A DNA stretch of 9,993 nucleotides from Mesoaciditogaceae bacterium (GTDB taxonomy: Bacteria; Thermotogota; Thermotogae; Mesoaciditogales; Mesoaciditogaceae): positions 1-9,993 of the forward strand of contig WFSH01000048.1 of the NCBI GenBank assembly GCA_015486145.1. Direction: 5' to 3'. Below the pieces are notes generated by a model. It saw only the letters and a list, made by a program, of their open reading frames with translations. It did no database searches and had not been told where the DNA came from. Each line of letters begins with the position of its first letter. Within the stretch, counting starts at the first letter, position 1. Shown here piece by piece: positions 1 to 7,386 of this stretch. Both the position numbers and the translations under genes were made by a program.

Positions 1-1668
1 AACCTATACTGGCTGATAGATTGGAATAACTACGGCATAGACGATAGACCAACAAATTCTGTTGTATACGGAACACCTGAAGATTGGTTCAGATCTTACG
101 GATGGAATGTCACAGGATGCGAAAATGGTCATGATTGGAAAGAAGTGAATGAAACTTTAGAAAAGTTGGAAGCACAGAAGAAACCTAATGTTCCAAACAT
201 TGCTTGGTTTAGAACGCGCAAAGGTTACGGTTATGGAATTTATGATAACAAATCCCATGGCACACCACATAAGGCGAACTCTGATATTTTCTGGAGAACA
301 AGAGATGAATTTATTCAGCGCTACGGAGTTGAATTTATCGGATATGGCAAACCCGCCCCAGCTCATGACGAATTCGTGAAGCAAACTGAAGAGAATTTGA
401 AAACTGCACTTGATGTCGTTTTGAAAAACGAGCAGCTTTTAACGCATCTTACAGATAAAATCATCGAAATAGCAGAAAGTATTCCGGAGAGAAGAATAAC
501 CTTGAATCCCAAGATATTTGAGGACAAAGCACTTTTCGACTACCAAAAATATCCCAAAGAAATTTTCTTCGAACCTGGCTCTAAGGTGGCAAATAGGAAT
601 GCGTTGAAGACATGGGGGGCATGGATCAATGCAGAAAGTGCCAAGCGGTATGGACGGCCTTTGTTTTTGGCAGCCTCTGCTGATCTTGCAAAATCCACGA
701 ATATTTCTGGTTTTGCCGAATCCTTTGGTGATTTTAAAGGGTATGGTTGGTACAACAAAGAGAAGAATCCCGAAGGTGTTTTGCTTCCTCAAGAGATTAC
801 GGAATTTACAAATGCCGGAATTTCATGTGGAGTGGCAGCTGTTAATTTTTCAGAGAAGCCGTTTGAATCGTTCAACGGTTTTTACATGGCAACATCCACA
901 TATGGTTCATTCTCTTATCTCAAATATGGTGCGTACAGATTGTTTTCTCAGATGGTTCAAGATTGTCCCATAAAACTTGGTAAAGTTTTGTGGATTGCGG
1001 GACATTCTGGACCAGAAACGGCTGATGACTCGAGAACGCACTTTGGAATTTTTTCACCGATAGTCACTCAACTCTTTCCAAAGGGGCACATCATAAATTT
1101 GTATCCGTGGGAAGCGAACGAGGTACCAGTTTTGCTTGGTGCGGCATTTTCAACAAACATTCCGATAATTGCTTTGCATCTTACAAGACCTCCAATAGAA
1201 ATTCCAGACAGAGAAAAGCTACGTATACCGTCACACTATGAAGCTGCAAGAGGTGCGTACATTCTGAGAGATTTTAAATCAGGCAAGAAAGACGGAACGA
1301 TCCTGGTGAGAGGTACGGTGTCCACTTACAACTTGCTCAAAATTATCGATGAGTTAGATGCAAAATACAATCTTAAAATCGTTGCCGTACCTTCAAAAGA
1401 ACTCTTCGACATGCAATCTGATGAATACAAAAAAAGAGTTCTTCCGTGGGAAGATTGGGAAAATTCCATGGTGATAACGAATGAATCGTTGAAGGCCGTT
1501 GAAGATTGGTTAGCCACCAAAAGATGTGCAAAATATTTCCTATCTTCTGATTGGGACAACAGATGGCGCACAGGCGGCACTTTAGATGAGGTTGTCGAAG
1601 AAGCTCATCTTGACCCGGAGAACATTCTTAAAGCAATAAAACGGTTTGTGAAAAGAGACTCACTGTGA
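1..1668 (+). CDS. Transketolase-like protein, 5'-truncated by the window edge
   Basis: The reading frame is open from the first base, so the ATG at 145 is internal and 555 C-terminal residues are visible. The family is thiamine-diphosphate dependent and moves two-carbon ketol units between sugar phosphates in the cytosolic pentose phosphate pathway. Visible parts (window residue numbers): the end of the thiamine domain, with D7-W-N9 matching the DDN magnesium motif and YGW/GHD further on; a pyrimidine domain with ANR near residue 199, SADL near 227 and the catalytic Glu268 in QEITEF, where usual enzymes have REH; and a C-terminal transketolase domain. H335 and the aligned D343 and H347 match the HDS, ED and THQP residues of E. 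coli transketolase, and TRP near 396 matches the phosphate-binding SRQ. Key residues therefore persist in unusual surroundings: HSGPETADDSRTH replaces HDSIGLGEDGPTH. Substrate range is unsure. It converges on the ATPase operon and shows no functional link to it. Confidence 0.85.
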   Translation, partial: NLYWLIDWNNYGIDDRPTNSVVYGTPEDWFRSYGWNVTGCENGHDWKEVNETLEKLEAQKKPNVPNIAWFRTRKGYGYGIYDNKSHGTPHKANSDIFWRTRDEFIQRYGVEFIGYGKPAPAHDEFVKQTEENLKTALDVVLKNEQLLTHLTDKIIEIAESIPERRITLNPKIFEDKALFDYQKYPKEIFFEPGSKVANRNALKTWGAWINAESAKRYGRPLFLAASADLAKSTNISGFAESFGDFKGYGWYNKEKNPEGVLLPQEITEFTNAGISCGVAAVNFSEKPFESFNGFYMATSTYGSFSYLKYGAYRLFSQMVQDCPIKLGKVLWIAGHSGPETADDSRTHFGIFSPIVTQLFPKGHIINLYPWEANEVPVLLGAAFSTNIPIIALHLTRPPIEIPDREKLRIPSHYEAARGAYILRDFKSGKKDGTILVRGTVSTYNLLKIIDELDAKYNLKIVAVPSKELFDMQSDEYKKRVLPWEDWENSMVITNESLKAVEDWLATKRCAKYFLSSDWDNRWRTGGTLDEVVEEAHLDPENILKAIKRFVKRDSL

Positions 1669-1707
1669 GGAGTTAGCGATCAATTTAAAAGAATTGAATT
1701 AGGGGCC
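1669..1707. other. Convergent intergenic spacer with a weak AT-rich hairpin
   Basis: These 39 bases separate the stop of the transketolase gene (plus strand) from the stop of the D subunit gene (minus strand). A short inverted repeat, TCAATT at 1680-1685 and AATTGA at 1692-1697 around a six-base loop, could form a hairpin in either transcript. It is AT-only apart from one pair and has no T-run after it on either strand, so it is not a convincing intrinsic terminator. Transcription may end inside the neighbouring gene or by another mechanism. Confidence 0.3.
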
Positions 1708-2319
1708 TTATTTTCTCTGTTTTAAACGCTTCATGCGGAAGAAGTCATCTCTTTCCGCTTCTTCTATGTATGATTCTATGAATTTTACCGTCTCTTTGTA
1801 CTGAGGGATGAGAACGTTTTCAAGTGCGTTGACTCGGCGCTGAGTTTTTTTTATTTCCACGGCAAGCCTGTAAATGGTCGTTTCTATTTCGGTAAGCCGA
1901 GCTATCAACGAGAGTGCACGTTTGAACGCTTTATGAGCTTTGTCTAAATTGGCATTTGTCCTTACAAATCCGTAAGAAGGCGTTATAGAATCGTCTATTT
2001 CTTTTATATCTGGTATCTCAACTCCCATGATACTTCTGAGACGTATGGAAAGATCGCTCACTTCTTCCACGGCAAGTCCAACTTCTTCTACATGTTCTAT
2101 ACCTATACTTAGATTTGCTTTTTGAAGCCCATCGTAAGCTTCTGCAAAGACGGTCTCCATACTTTCTTGAACTTCTCGAGCTGAATCTATGAAACGCATC
2201 ATTTCGCGAATAAGAACGTTTCTTTTTTTATCAAGAAGTGTGTGTCCTTCAATGGCAAGTGCAAGGGCCCTTTTCGTTTCTATGAGTTTACTTTTGGTCG
2301 GAGAAACACTTATAGGCAT
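1708..2319 (-). CDS. atpD: A/V-type ATPase subunit D (central rotor shaft)
   Basis: This 203-residue protein is the coiled-coil axle that turns inside the A3B3 head and passes torque between the head and the membrane ring; with F it forms the central stalk. It opens with the family's PTKSKL segment near residues 7-12, followed by long heptad-like helices (about 10-65 and 130-195). It carries the C-terminal signature TQRRVNALENVLIP near 160-173 and a basic tail. Its length is normal for the family. The ATG follows the B stop codon after one base and has a good Shine-Dalgarno AAGGAGAG (2325-2332), so its translation is probably coupled to B. It is the last visible gene of the operon. The symbol follows archaeal-type naming and must not be confused with F-type atpD (beta subunit). 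The Enterococcus-style name is ntpD. Confidence 0.95.
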   Translation of the reverse strand: MPISVSPTKSKLIETKRALALAIEGHTLLDKKRNVLIREMMRFIDSAREVQESMETVFAEAYDGLQKANLSIGIEHVEEVGLAVEEVSDLSIRLRSIMGVEIPDIKEIDDSITPSYGFVRTNANLDKAHKAFKRALSLIARLTEIETTIYRLAVEIKKTQRRVNALENVLIPQYKETVKFIESYIEEAERDDFFRMKRLKQRK

Positions 2320-2320
2320 T

Positions 2321-3706
2321 TTAACTCTCCTTTATTTCCTTATAGTACCGTTTCAGTTCATCTTCACTGACACGCGTAAGCTCAGATTGAGGAAGATTCC
2401 CAAGCAGTTTCCAACCCAGAGCGAGGGTTTCTTCTATCGAGCGATCTTCATCGTAACCTTGAGAGAGAAATTCTTTTTCAAAAGCATCACCAAATTTCAG
2501 ATATCTCCTGTCAATGTTTGTCAATTCCTCTTCTCCTATTATAGAAGCAAGTGCCCTTACCTCTTGCACGCGGCTGTACGCCGCGAAGAGTTGACTCGAA
2601 ACGTGTGGATGGTCTGCACGTGTGTAACCTTCGCCTATGCCATCTTTCATAAGTCTTGAAAGAGAAGGCAAAATGCCTATGGGAGGGTAAACTCCCTTCC
2701 TTTGAAGCTCACGACTCAAAACTATCTGCCCTTCGGTTATGTACCCGGTTAAATCCGGTATTGGATGGGTTATGTCATCGTTTGGCATCGATAAGATGGG
2801 TATTTGGGTGACCGAACCTTTTTTATCCCTTATCATGCCAGCTCTTTCGTACATACTGGCTAAATCACTGTAAAGATATCCCGGATAACCCTTTCTTGAC
2901 GGAACTTCTCCTCTAGAAGTTGAAAGTTCCCGCAAAGCTTCACAATAGTTGGTCATGTCTGTGAGTATGACAAGCACGTGCATATCTTTCTCAAACGCAA
3001 GATATTCTGCAGCCGTAAGTGCCACTCTTGGTGTGGCTATTCTTTCAATTGTCGGATCATCTGCCAAATTTAAGAAGGTGACGACGTTTTTGATGGCTCC
3101 AGACTCTTCAAAACTCGAAAGCATGAATTGTGCATCGTCGTGTTTTATACCCATAGCCGCAAACACTATCGCGAAATTGCCACTTTCTTCTCCTTTGATC
3201 TTGGCCTGTTTGGTGATTTGAACCGCGAGTCTGTTATGAGGGAGTCCATTTCCTGAAAATATCGGGAGCTTCTGACCACGGATCAAGGTCATTAAGCCAT
3301 CTATTGCGGATACGCCAGTTTGAATGAAATTTCTTGGATACATTCTTGAAGCGGGGTTTATTGGAGAACCGTTTATGTCTTGATAAACCCCGTTTATAAT
3401 GTCTACACCACCATCTATTGGTTCACCGATCCCGTTAAAAATTCTTCCCAGGATCTCTTCGGAAACTTTAACCTGAAGAGTTTTTCCAAGAAATTTAACC
3501 CTCGTCTCATTTATGTTTAGCCCTTCTGTTCCCTGAAACACCTGGATAACGGCGAACTTATCGCTTATTTGAACAACTTGACCGATCCGTTTTTCCTGAC
3601 GGAAATTAACCTCTACGACTTCGTTGTATCCAACATTTCCAACATTTTCGACAAAGATCAACGGTCCGTTTATTTGAGAAAGGCCCATGTATTCTTTAAG
3701 GGGCAT
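2321..3706 (-). CDS. atpB: A/V-type ATPase subunit B (non-catalytic nucleotide-binding-fold subunit)
   Basis: This 461-residue protein alternates with A in the A3B3 head and completes the nucleotide site at the A/B interface without hydrolysing ATP itself. The N-terminal beta-barrel begins KEYMGLSQINGP. In place of a Walker A loop it has FSGNGLPHN (about residues 150-158), which is how the B family is told apart from A. Other family marks are ILTDMTNYCEALRE near 247-260 and PNDDITHPIPDLTGYITEGQ near 308-327. The sequence PSLSRL near 347-352 holds the arginine (about R351) expected to reach into the A-subunit active site. Length is standard. The ATG starts three bases after the A stop codon and uses a perfect AAGGAGG inside the A gene. 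Archaeal-type naming is used; the Enterococcus-style name is ntpB. Confidence 0.97.
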   Translation of the reverse strand: MPLKEYMGLSQINGPLIFVENVGNVGYNEVVEVNFRQEKRIGQVVQISDKFAVIQVFQGTEGLNINETRVKFLGKTLQVKVSEEILGRIFNGIGEPIDGGVDIINGVYQDINGSPINPASRMYPRNFIQTGVSAIDGLMTLIRGQKLPIFSGNGLPHNRLAVQITKQAKIKGEESGNFAIVFAAMGIKHDDAQFMLSSFEESGAIKNVVTFLNLADDPTIERIATPRVALTAAEYLAFEKDMHVLVILTDMTNYCEALRELSTSRGEVPSRKGYPGYLYSDLASMYERAGMIRDKKGSVTQIPILSMPNDDITHPIPDLTGYITEGQIVLSRELQRKGVYPPIGILPSLSRLMKDGIGEGYTRADHPHVSSQLFAAYSRVQEVRALASIIGEEELTNIDRRYLKFGDAFEKEFLSQGYDEDRSIEETLALGWKLLGNLPQSELTRVSEDELKRYYKEIKES

Positions 3707-3709
3707 GCG

Positions 3710-5497
3710 TTACGCCTCCTTTGCACTTTCGTATTTTTCATCAAGGGAATCAAAAAAACTCCCAATGGTTTTTTCTATCTGTTTGAATTGATCGAGCTTC
3801 TCGTTTGGAACACTTTCTTTCATCCTCATCAAAGTGTTTACGATCTTTTCTTCAAGAACTTCGGATATGGCCACGCCCTTTGAAATTAAGCTGCTGGCAC
3901 GATCGTAATACATGAGTATGATTCTCAACATTTCATACTGTTTGTGCATATCGCAAAAGGCATCCACTTCGCTAAAAGCACTTTGCTGCAAATATCCCAC
4001 TTTTAAAATGTTTGCCACACGAACGATGAGCTTTTGATCGTCCGGGAGAACATCTTCTCCAACGAGTTTTATGATCTGCTGAAGGTTGTTGTCTTCACTG
4101 AGAAGACTCATGGCACGTTTACTCAATTTTGAAAAATCTGTGTTGACATTTTGTGCAAACCAATCGACAAGTTCTGTTGTGTATTCACTGTAACTATCCA
4201 ACCAACTTATTGATGGATAATGTCTGGCATTTGCCAAAGATTTATCAAGTGCCCAGAAACACCTCACAAACCTTTTGGTATGAGTCGTAACTGGTTCTGA
4301 AAAATCTCCTCCTGGAGGTGAAACGGCTCCGATAATAGAAATCGAACCGTTTTTGTCTTCGGGGCCAAGGATTTTAACCCTCCCGGCCCGTTCGTAAAAC
4401 TCGGCTATTCTTGAAGAGAGATAAGGAGGAAACCCTTCTTCTGCTGGCATTTCTTCAAGACGCCCCGAAATTTCTCTAAGTGCCTCTGCCCATCTTGAAG
4501 TAGAATCTGCCATGAGAGCCACATTGTATCCCATATCTCTGAAGTATTCAGCTATTGTTACTCCCGTGTATATTGAAGCCTCTCGAGCTGAAACTGGCAT
4601 GTTAGAGGTGTTGGCGATGAGAATTGTGCGCTCCATCAAAGGCTTCCCGCTTCGTGGATCTGTTAATTTTGGAAATTCCTCAAGAACTTCCGTCATTTCA
4701 TTACCACGTTCTCCACAACCAATGTACAGTATAATGTCTGCATCAGCCCACTTGGCAAGTTGATGCTGCGTGACGGTTTTGCCCGTTCCAAACCCTCCAG
4801 GTATTGCAGCGGCTCCACCCTTGCTTATTGGGAAAAAAGTATCTATGACTCTCTGTCCCGTTACAAGTGGTTCTGATGGAGCCAACCTTTCTTTGTAAGG
4901 CCTGGGAACGCGGACAGGCCAATTTTGGTAAAGCTTGATCTCATGTTTTCCGCTTTCGGATTCGACCACCATCAAGACGGTATCAAGTTTGTACTTTCCA
5001 GGTTTTTTAACTTTCGTAACCTTTCCTGAAATATGAGGAGGAACCATAATTCGATGTTCAACTGCCGAGGTTTCTTTCACTTTTGCCACAACCTGACCTT
5101 CTTCGATCTGGTCCCCTTCGTTTACCAAAACTTCAACATCCCATTGTTTTTCAAAATCAAGTGGTTCGGCGGTAACTCCCCTTTGAAGAAAATCCCCGGA
5201 CTTCGATCTCAAAACTTCCAATGGCCTCTGTATTCCATCAAAGACACTTCCAACCAAACCCGGACCGAGCATAACTGACAAGAGCTCACCACTCATTTCC
5301 ACTGGTTCACCTGGTTTGAGCCCAGAAGTTTCTTCGTAAACCTGAATGGTTGCCGTATCTCCTTCAAGTACTATAACCTCTCCAGTCAATTTCAGTTTTC
5401 CAACTTTTACCACTTCGTGCATCATTACCCCTGTCATCTCTCTGGCTTTAACGACGGGACCGTTTATCATGTAAATCTTACCCGATTTTTTGTTCAC
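3710..5497 (-). CDS. atpA: A/V-type ATPase catalytic subunit A
   Basis: This 595-residue subunit hydrolyses or makes ATP in the A3B3 head (EC 7.1.2.2 family). Domains in order: an N-terminal beta-barrel (about 1-75); the extra insertion typical of catalytic A subunits (about 112-190, rich in Gly/Lys/Val turns); the nucleotide-binding domain; and a helical C-terminal domain. Walker A is GGFGTGKT at about 234-241 (Lys240). The catalytic glutamate is in CGERGNE (about E263). Walker B ends in LMAD at about 328-331, and SGRLEEMPAEEGFPPYL follows at about 344-360. No intein, frameshift or missing catalytic residue is seen. The start is GTG at 5497, chosen because AGGTGAT sits five bases before it and the protein then begins MNKKSGKIYMINGP as in relatives; the nearby ATG codons are out of frame. 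The Enterococcus-style name is ntpA. Confidence 0.97.
   Translation of the reverse strand: MNKKSGKIYMINGPVVKAREMTGVMMHEVVKVGKLKLTGEVIVLEGDTATIQVYEETSGLKPGEPVEMSGELLSVMLGPGLVGSVFDGIQRPLEVLRSKSGDFLQRGVTAEPLDFEKQWDVEVLVNEGDQIEEGQVVAKVKETSAVEHRIMVPPHISGKVTKVKKPGKYKLDTVLMVVESESGKHEIKLYQNWPVRVPRPYKERLAPSEPLVTGQRVIDTFFPISKGGAAAIPGGFGTGKTVTQHQLAKWADADIILYIGCGERGNEMTEVLEEFPKLTDPRSGKPLMERTILIANTSNMPVSAREASIYTGVTIAEYFRDMGYNVALMADSTSRWAEALREISGRLEEMPAEEGFPPYLSSRIAEFYERAGRVKILGPEDKNGSISIIGAVSPPGGDFSEPVTTHTKRFVRCFWALDKSLANARHYPSISWLDSYSEYTTELVDWFAQNVNTDFSKLSKRAMSLLSEDNNLQQIIKLVGEDVLPDDQKLIVRVANILKVGYLQQSAFSEVDAFCDMHKQYEMLRIILMYYDRASSLISKGVAISEVLEEKIVNTLMRMKESVPNEKLDQFKQIEKTIGSFFDSLDEKYESAKEA
3715..3721 (-). 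promoter_or_regulatory. Ribosome-binding site of subunit B inside the end of subunit A
   Basis: On the minus strand AAGGAGG lies eight bases before the ATG of B. It forms the last sense codons of A (Lys-Glu-Ala-stop). A full-consensus site placed here should let ribosomes finishing A restart on B, which fits the equal A:B stoichiometry of the head. Confidence 0.85.
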
Positions 5498-5502
5498 ATC
5501 GC

Positions 5503-5509
5503 ATCACCT
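5503..5509 (-). promoter_or_regulatory. Ribosome-binding site fixing the GTG start of subunit A
   Basis: On the minus strand AGGTGAT lies five bases before a GTG codon at 5497. Two ATG triplets in the same leader (5504 and 5499) are out of frame with the A gene, so this site together with the conserved N-terminus decides the non-ATG start. Confidence 0.75.
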
Positions 5510-5510
5510 G

Positions 5511-6122
5511 TCATGATTTAAGTTTTGAAAATAATGCGGAAGAAAATCGTTCTTTGATTTCTTCGAATTTATTCTCAAGTGTGTTTTCAATGATCATACG
5601 ACCGTCTTCTGTTTCTACTATTACTCCCCCAGCTATAGCTACATCTTCTTTTGAAAGTTTAATCTCCACATTTTTCATTTCATCCTCAAGTGCCGTGAGG
5701 ATCTTTTTGACCAGGACTTTATCTTTTTTTCTGACTTTTACAACCACTTTTTTTTCACCGAGAATTTTGATCGCTTCAACAAGCGTCCTTTTGAGAAAAT
5801 CCGTATATTCTTTGCTTTCGGTAATTTTATTCAACTTTTCTCTCAATTCATCGATGGCACTTCTTAAAATCTCATTGCGAGCATCCATGAGCATTTTCGA
5901 ACACTTTGCAGAGGCCTGAGACACCTCACGGCGTAGCAACAACTCGGCGTCTCTTTTCGCTTTTTCAACTATTTCATTGTAGTGGCTTTCCGCTTTAACG
6001 GCGTAATCCTTTTTTATTTCTTCCGCGCGCTTTTTTGCGTCTTTCAAAATATTCTCAGCGTCAATATTTGCCCTGGATCTGACATATTCTTTCAAAGATC
6101 CCAATTTTTTTTCAACGTTCAT
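5511..6122 (-). CDS. atpE: A/V-type ATPase subunit E (peripheral stalk)
   Basis: This 203-residue protein is one half of the peripheral stalk that stops the A3B3 head from spinning with the rotor. The first half (about 1-100) is a long, highly charged helix rich in Lys, Glu and Ala, as expected for the coiled coil formed with subunit G/H. The second half is the globular head-binding domain with the family signature GGVIVETEDGRMIIENTLEN near residues 165-184, followed by FEEIKERF. The ATG overlaps the F stop codon (ATGA) and is preceded by AGGAGTG (6131-6137). The coiled-coil partner gene is not in the window. Here E follows F, whereas in Thermus and Methanosarcina it precedes C and F. The Enterococcus-style name is ntpE. 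Confidence 0.95.
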   Translation of the reverse strand: MNVEKKLGSLKEYVRSRANIDAENILKDAKKRAEEIKKDYAVKAESHYNEIVEKAKRDAELLLRREVSQASAKCSKMLMDARNEILRSAIDELREKLNKITESKEYTDFLKRTLVEAIKILGEKKVVVKVRKKDKVLVKKILTALEDEMKNVEIKLSKEDVAIAGGVIVETEDGRMIIENTLENKFEEIKERFSSALFSKLKS

Positions 6123-6430
6123 TTCACTTTCACTCCTATTGCTTCCCGGACATAACGGGTGATAAAATCTTTAGGTCTTTGCGTACCGTGTCTGTCTGGA
6201 ATGATCGTTAAAAGCGGGAGTGATTTGGATGTTCTCAAACGATGTACGGCTGCGGGAACAAGCGCTGCTATTTTTTCCGTCATGAGAATTATTCCAACAT
6301 CTTTTCTCCGTTCGACCTCATTTAGCAAAGAAAGAACTTCTTCCTTCTCATGAACAACGACCCCTTTAACACCAACCAATCTCATTCCTATTTGGGTGTC
6401 TATGTTGTCACTGATGAGAAAGAACTTCAT
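6119..6430 (-). CDS. atpF: A/V-type ATPase subunit F (rotor shaft accessory)
   Basis: This 103-residue protein is the small Rossmann-like subunit that binds the side of D in the central stalk and can modulate ATP hydrolysis. It begins MKFFLISDN, then shows IGMRLVGVKG (about 14-23), GIILMTEKIA (about 46-55) and LPLLTIIPDRHG (about 71-82), all in family positions. A TTG at 6439 in the same frame would add three residues. I prefer the ATG at 6430 because the only Shine-Dalgarno-like run (AAGGG, 6441-6445) is one base from the TTG but ten from the ATG, and the ATG gives the usual N-terminus. The gene starts just after the K3 stop and its own stop overlaps the E start. It corresponds to NtpG in Enterococcus naming. 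Confidence 0.9.
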   Translation of the reverse strand: MKFFLISDNIDTQIGMRLVGVKGVVVHEKEEVLSLLNEVERRKDVGIILMTEKIAALVPAAVHRLRTSKSLPLLTIIPDRHGTQRPKDFITRYVREAIGVKVK

Positions 6431-6435
6431 CGTGG

Positions 6436-6891
6436 TCAAACCCTTCCAAAAATCATTATGGATATGATCAAACCGTATATGGCAACACCTTCAGCAAGCC
6501 CCACATATATGAGCGTTCGCCCCAACATATCGGGTTGTTCACTTATGGCTCCTATTCCCGATGCTCCGGCAATTCCAACACCAATCCCAGCTCCCATTGC
6601 GGCTAACCCAGTCGAAAGACCAGCTCCTATGTATCCAAGTCCGGGGTTGATATTGGATACCGCGGAGGTTGCCGCCGATGTGGTGGCTGCTAAAGCGTGT
6701 CCATCGGGGATCAAAGAAAGGATCGCAAATGTAATGAAGCTAAACAGGGAAACCATGTTGATTCCCAACGTTCTCTTCCCAATTTTTTCAGGGGAACTCA
6801 CGTGTTCCATAACTTTCCTGTTGTTGAAAATTATTCCAAGAACTATGGTGGTGAATACAACCAAAGACATTAATACGAACCAGACAAACAT
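6436..6891 (-). CDS. atpK: A/V-type ATPase subunit K, third copy (K3), with the ion-binding glutamate
   Basis: This 151-residue membrane protein is a rotor-ring (c/proteolipid) subunit and the only one of three tandem copies with the ion-carrying carboxylate. An N-terminal membrane segment (about 2-22) is followed by a charged stretch (23-41) and a second hydrophobic segment (about 42-62) ending PDGHALAA, which resembles a signal-peptidase site. A Thr/Ser/Ala linker leads to the c-subunit hairpin. Helix 1 is YIGAGLSTGLAAMGAG (about 87-102), the cytosolic turn is AISEQPD (about 115-121), and helix 2 is GLAEGVAIYGLIISIMIF with Glu134. The Gln that binds sodium in helix 1 of Enterococcus NtpK is Val here. 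The ATG follows GGGAGGG with good spacing and lies 18 bases after the K2 stop. By hand count 42 of the last 68 residues match K2. Confidence 0.93.
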   Translation of the reverse strand: MFVWFVLMSLVVFTTIVLGIIFNNRKVMEHVSSPEKIGKRTLGINMVSLFSFITFAILSLIPDGHALAATTSAATSAVSNINPGLGYIGAGLSTGLAAMGAGIGVGIAGASGIGAISEQPDMLGRTLIYVGLAEGVAIYGLIISIMIFGRV

Positions 6892-6909
6892 ATAAAAATC
6901 CCTCCCTTT

Positions 6910-7368
6910 TTAAACCTTACTCATTATAAGAATAGATATTATGAGACCGTAGGTTGCCACTCCATTTGCAAGCCCCGCAAATATCATGGATTTTCCGAGC
7001 ATTTTGGGATTCAATTTTAAAATGTTTATCGACTTGGCACCCACTATTCCAGTTCCAACACCTGCGCCAAGTGATGCAAGACCCGTTGAAAGTCCTGCAC
7101 CTATGTAACCGGTACCTGGATTTATCAACGAAGTTGCCATTTTACTCAGTCCGCTCCCCCCAACGGTAACTGCCATCGTTTTGTCAGGAAGAGCTAAAGT
7201 TAATCCAAATAACATCAAAACACCAATGATCCCGAAATTTGACATGATAATTGCCTTCAGCTTTTTTACATAACGTTTCTCAACTAAAAGTTTCTTGTTC
7301 AGAACAGCTTCCAACATAAGTACGGTTAATGTAAGAGTGCTGAAAATACCGAAGAATACCAGAGACAT
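6910..7368 (-). CDS. A/V-type ATPase subunit K paralogue, second copy (K2), Asn at the ion site
   Basis: This 152-residue four-segment membrane protein belongs to the c-ring family. The N-terminal segment (about 3-23) is followed by a basic loop KKLLVEKRYVKKLK (25-38) and a second hydrophobic segment ending LPDKTMA (60-66). The c-subunit hairpin spans about 85-152. Residue 135 (codon 6964-6966, AAT) is Asn in GLANGVATYG, exactly where K3 and other family members have the ion-binding Glu. The cytosolic turn is INILKLNPK, basic instead of the ISEQPD of K3. In-frame TTG (7380) and GTG (7377) codons lie upstream. I chose the ATG at 7368 because GGTGAT precedes it by four bases and the protein then matches K1 in length, residue for residue, in the hairpin. 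The frame is intact and well conserved, so a pseudogene is unlikely. It may sit in a mixed ring or have another role. Confidence 0.88.
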   Translation of the reverse strand: MSLVFFGIFSTLTLTVLMLEAVLNKKLLVEKRYVKKLKAIIMSNFGIIGVLMLFGLTLALPDKTMAVTVGGSGLSKMATSLINPGTGYIGAGLSTGLASLGAGVGTGIVGAKSINILKLNPKMLGKSMIFAGLANGVATYGLIISILIMSKV

Positions 7369-7372
7369 GCCG

Positions 7373-7378
7373 ATCACC
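7373..7378 (-). promoter_or_regulatory. Ribosome-binding site fixing the ATG start of K2
   Basis: On the minus strand GGTGAT lies four bases before the ATG at 7368. The earlier in-frame TTG at 7380 has only a weak AAGAAAG before it, and the GTG at 7377 falls within the site itself. This supports the shorter start, which also restores an 18-base K1-K2 gap equal to the K2-K3 gap. Confidence 0.7.
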
Positions 7379-7386
7379 AAACTTTC

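Noticed and set aside
439..973. Overlapping open frames on both strands within the transketolase gene
   Set aside because: They are out-of-frame shadows of a strongly conserved coding sequence, with no ribosome-binding site or family signature.
1661..1672. GTGAGGAG at the end of the transketolase gene as a ribosome-binding site for a following gene
   Set aside because: No plus-strand gene follows; the next gene is the D subunit on the opposite strand.
1680..1697. Inverted repeat in the convergent spacer as an intrinsic terminator
   Set aside because: The stem has only six mostly A-T pairs and no T-run follows on either strand, so a terminator call is not supported.
2189..2659. A 156-codon plus-strand frame across the B/D junction
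   Set aside because: It is antisense to the B and D genes, whose products are unmistakable, and it has no recognisable features.
6350..6895. A 181-codon open frame on the plus strand opposite K3 and F
   Set aside because: It is antisense to two clear ATPase genes, its Pro/Ala/Ser-rich translation mirrors the Gly/Ala-rich c-subunit codons, and it matches no family I know.
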